Assembly: GCA_022575985.1 (NCBI GenBank)
Contig: JAKSXM010000007.1
Span: 29,576,501 to 29,640,500, forward strand
Length of the DNA stretch: 64,000 nucleotides
Direction of reading: 5' to 3'
Origin: Anagrus nilaparvatae
Taxonomy: Eukaryota > Arthropoda > Insecta > Hymenoptera > Mymaridae
Below the pieces are notes generated by a model, which saw only the letters and a program-made list of their open reading frames with translations, made no database searches and was not told the origin of the DNA. The first letter of the stretch is position 1; every line of letters starts with the position of its first letter. The position numbers and the translations under genes were made by a program. Below are positions 63,346 through 64,000 of the stretch, piece after piece.

Positions 63346-63615
63346 ACACAGTGTATATATCATGACATTTGTATACAAACAAAAAATGCGTTTTATAAAA
63401 AATGATAAAGTTACATGAAATTATTTCAACTTACATTATTCAATTGAATTATAATACTTGTTATACATATGATATATATAAACTTAAACAATGAAATTAC
63501 AATATTTAATTATTACTTAAATGTCCATTAATAAACTTTCATTTTCTTGAACTTAAATATAAAATACACTTAATAAACTTAATTCACTTTCACTACAAAA
63601 ACTTATTTCTTATTC

Positions 63616-63975
63616 TTACAGATTTAATTTATTTACTGATTTCTTAATTCTGATTGGTCTTGAATTTATGTTTAATTCTGGATCTTTTTCTACAACTTTC
63701 TTGACTCTAACTTTAGGAATCTGCACAGATGTTATCGGTTCAACTTCTGTTGAGCTTTCTTTTTCTATATTTACTACCTCTCGATCATTAGATGTACCTT
63801 TTTCTTCATCGATGAATGCTGGTGCCATTTCATTCTTTTTACCTTGATTAATTTCTTTTTCTTCATCTCTGTGTACTACTAACTCCTCTGCCTCTTGCAT
63901 ATAGAATTCCCCTTTTTTTACCAATTGATCCGCATGTCTTTTAACTTCTGTATTATCTTGGTCCCCTTTACACAT
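63616..63975 (-). CDS. LTR retrotransposon integrase C-terminal region (Ty3/gypsy-like)
   Basis: 119 codons in the visible part; the frame appears to continue past the window edge, so the ATG at 63975 is probably internal. TEVKRHADQLVKKGEFYMQE resembles the tail after the integrase core (basic, Arg-His-X-Asp-Gln-Leu), followed by a long Glu/Lys-rich linker and SRPIRIKKSVNKLNL at the C-terminus, as in Ty3/gypsy-type Pol. It ends 270 bp before the PPT, which fits a Pol-terminal position without an env gene. Copia-type is less likely because RT would lie here instead. Confidence 0.6.
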   Translation of the reverse strand: MCKGDQDNTEVKRHADQLVKKGEFYMQEAEELVVHRDEEKEINQGKKNEMAPAFIDEEKGTSNDREVVNIEKESSTEVEPITSVQIPKVRVKKVVEKDPELNINSRPIRIKKSVNKLNL

Positions 63976-64000
63976 ATATGTTAATCCACCTAACTTACTT

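Noticed and set aside
63152..63975. Ty1/copia assignment of the LTR element
   Set aside because: In copia-type elements the RT/RNase H would be next to the 3' LTR; here an integrase-tail-like sequence is, which fits Ty3/gypsy better. Left at moderate confidence.

Overview
The window is AT-rich eukaryotic nuclear DNA, almost certainly from an insect. The only ordinary host gene I recognise is the 3' part of dishevelled: a DEP-domain exon at 14716-15207 and a terminal exon at 15672-15997, on the + strand with consensus splice sites. The wording of its C-terminal region reminds me of Hymenoptera, but I hold that lightly. No bacterial gene, operon, CRISPR array or complete tRNA/rRNA gene is visible. 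Nearly all the rest is transposable elements, many nested and many built as large inverted repeats.

Layout. 1-9 kb: a TTAA-flanked MITE, a non-LTR reverse transcriptase fragment, two tRNA-related SINE heads, a small Penelope-like (PLE) fragment and a 170-bp tandem duplication. 9-12 kb: a candidate heat-shock-type promoter (four perfect alternating HSE units, then a TATA box), and a DNA transposon with ~285-bp inverted repeats carrying a Cys-rich ORF. 12-18 kb: dishevelled, short repeats, a PLE 3' remnant with a decayed hammerhead ribozyme, and a retroposed fragment. 18.4-20.7 kb: a TTAA-flanked element whose interior is a tandem array with an exact 311-bp period. 22.1-24.7 kb: a near-perfect 2.6-kb palindrome. 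24.7-30.9 kb: R1-type gag debris and a second copy of the non-LTR element, split by an inverted pair of Penelope copies with a 13-bp target-site duplication.

31-46 kb is the most unusual block. It looks like a decayed Polinton/Maverick-like (virus-like) element: a family-B, protein-primed-type DNA polymerase gene, an antiparallel chromodomain-type integrase tail, and several unassigned small genes. It has been invaded by a Penelope element at 31392-34087, a pogo-like MITE sitting inside an apparent intron of the polymerase gene, and a very young 5'-truncated R1-clade element at 40354-43290 with a pure poly(A) tail and a 16-bp target-site duplication. The Penelope element carries a complete hammerhead ribozyme in its 3' UTR (31943-32015, minus strand), whose two hairpin loops are complementary over 13 of 13 bases. 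A decayed sister copy at 16929-17003 keeps stem III with a different sequence.

46-64 kb: inverted arrays of ~133-bp repeats, a longer but decayed R1-clade element on the minus strand with a foreign insert, an unassigned ORF, a GC-rich hairpin MITE, a PLE fragment, a 2.2-kb nested palindrome, another R1 gag fragment, a pogo/Tigger remnant, and a Helitron helicase with likely introns. The Helitron ends where an LTR retrotransposon (LTR plus C-terminal integrase region) has inserted and runs off the window.

The elements do not form one pathway; they record successive insertions. The order can be read from the nesting: Polinton-like element first, then Penelope, MITE and R1 insertions; non-LTR copy 2 first, then the Penelope pair; Helitron first, then the LTR element.
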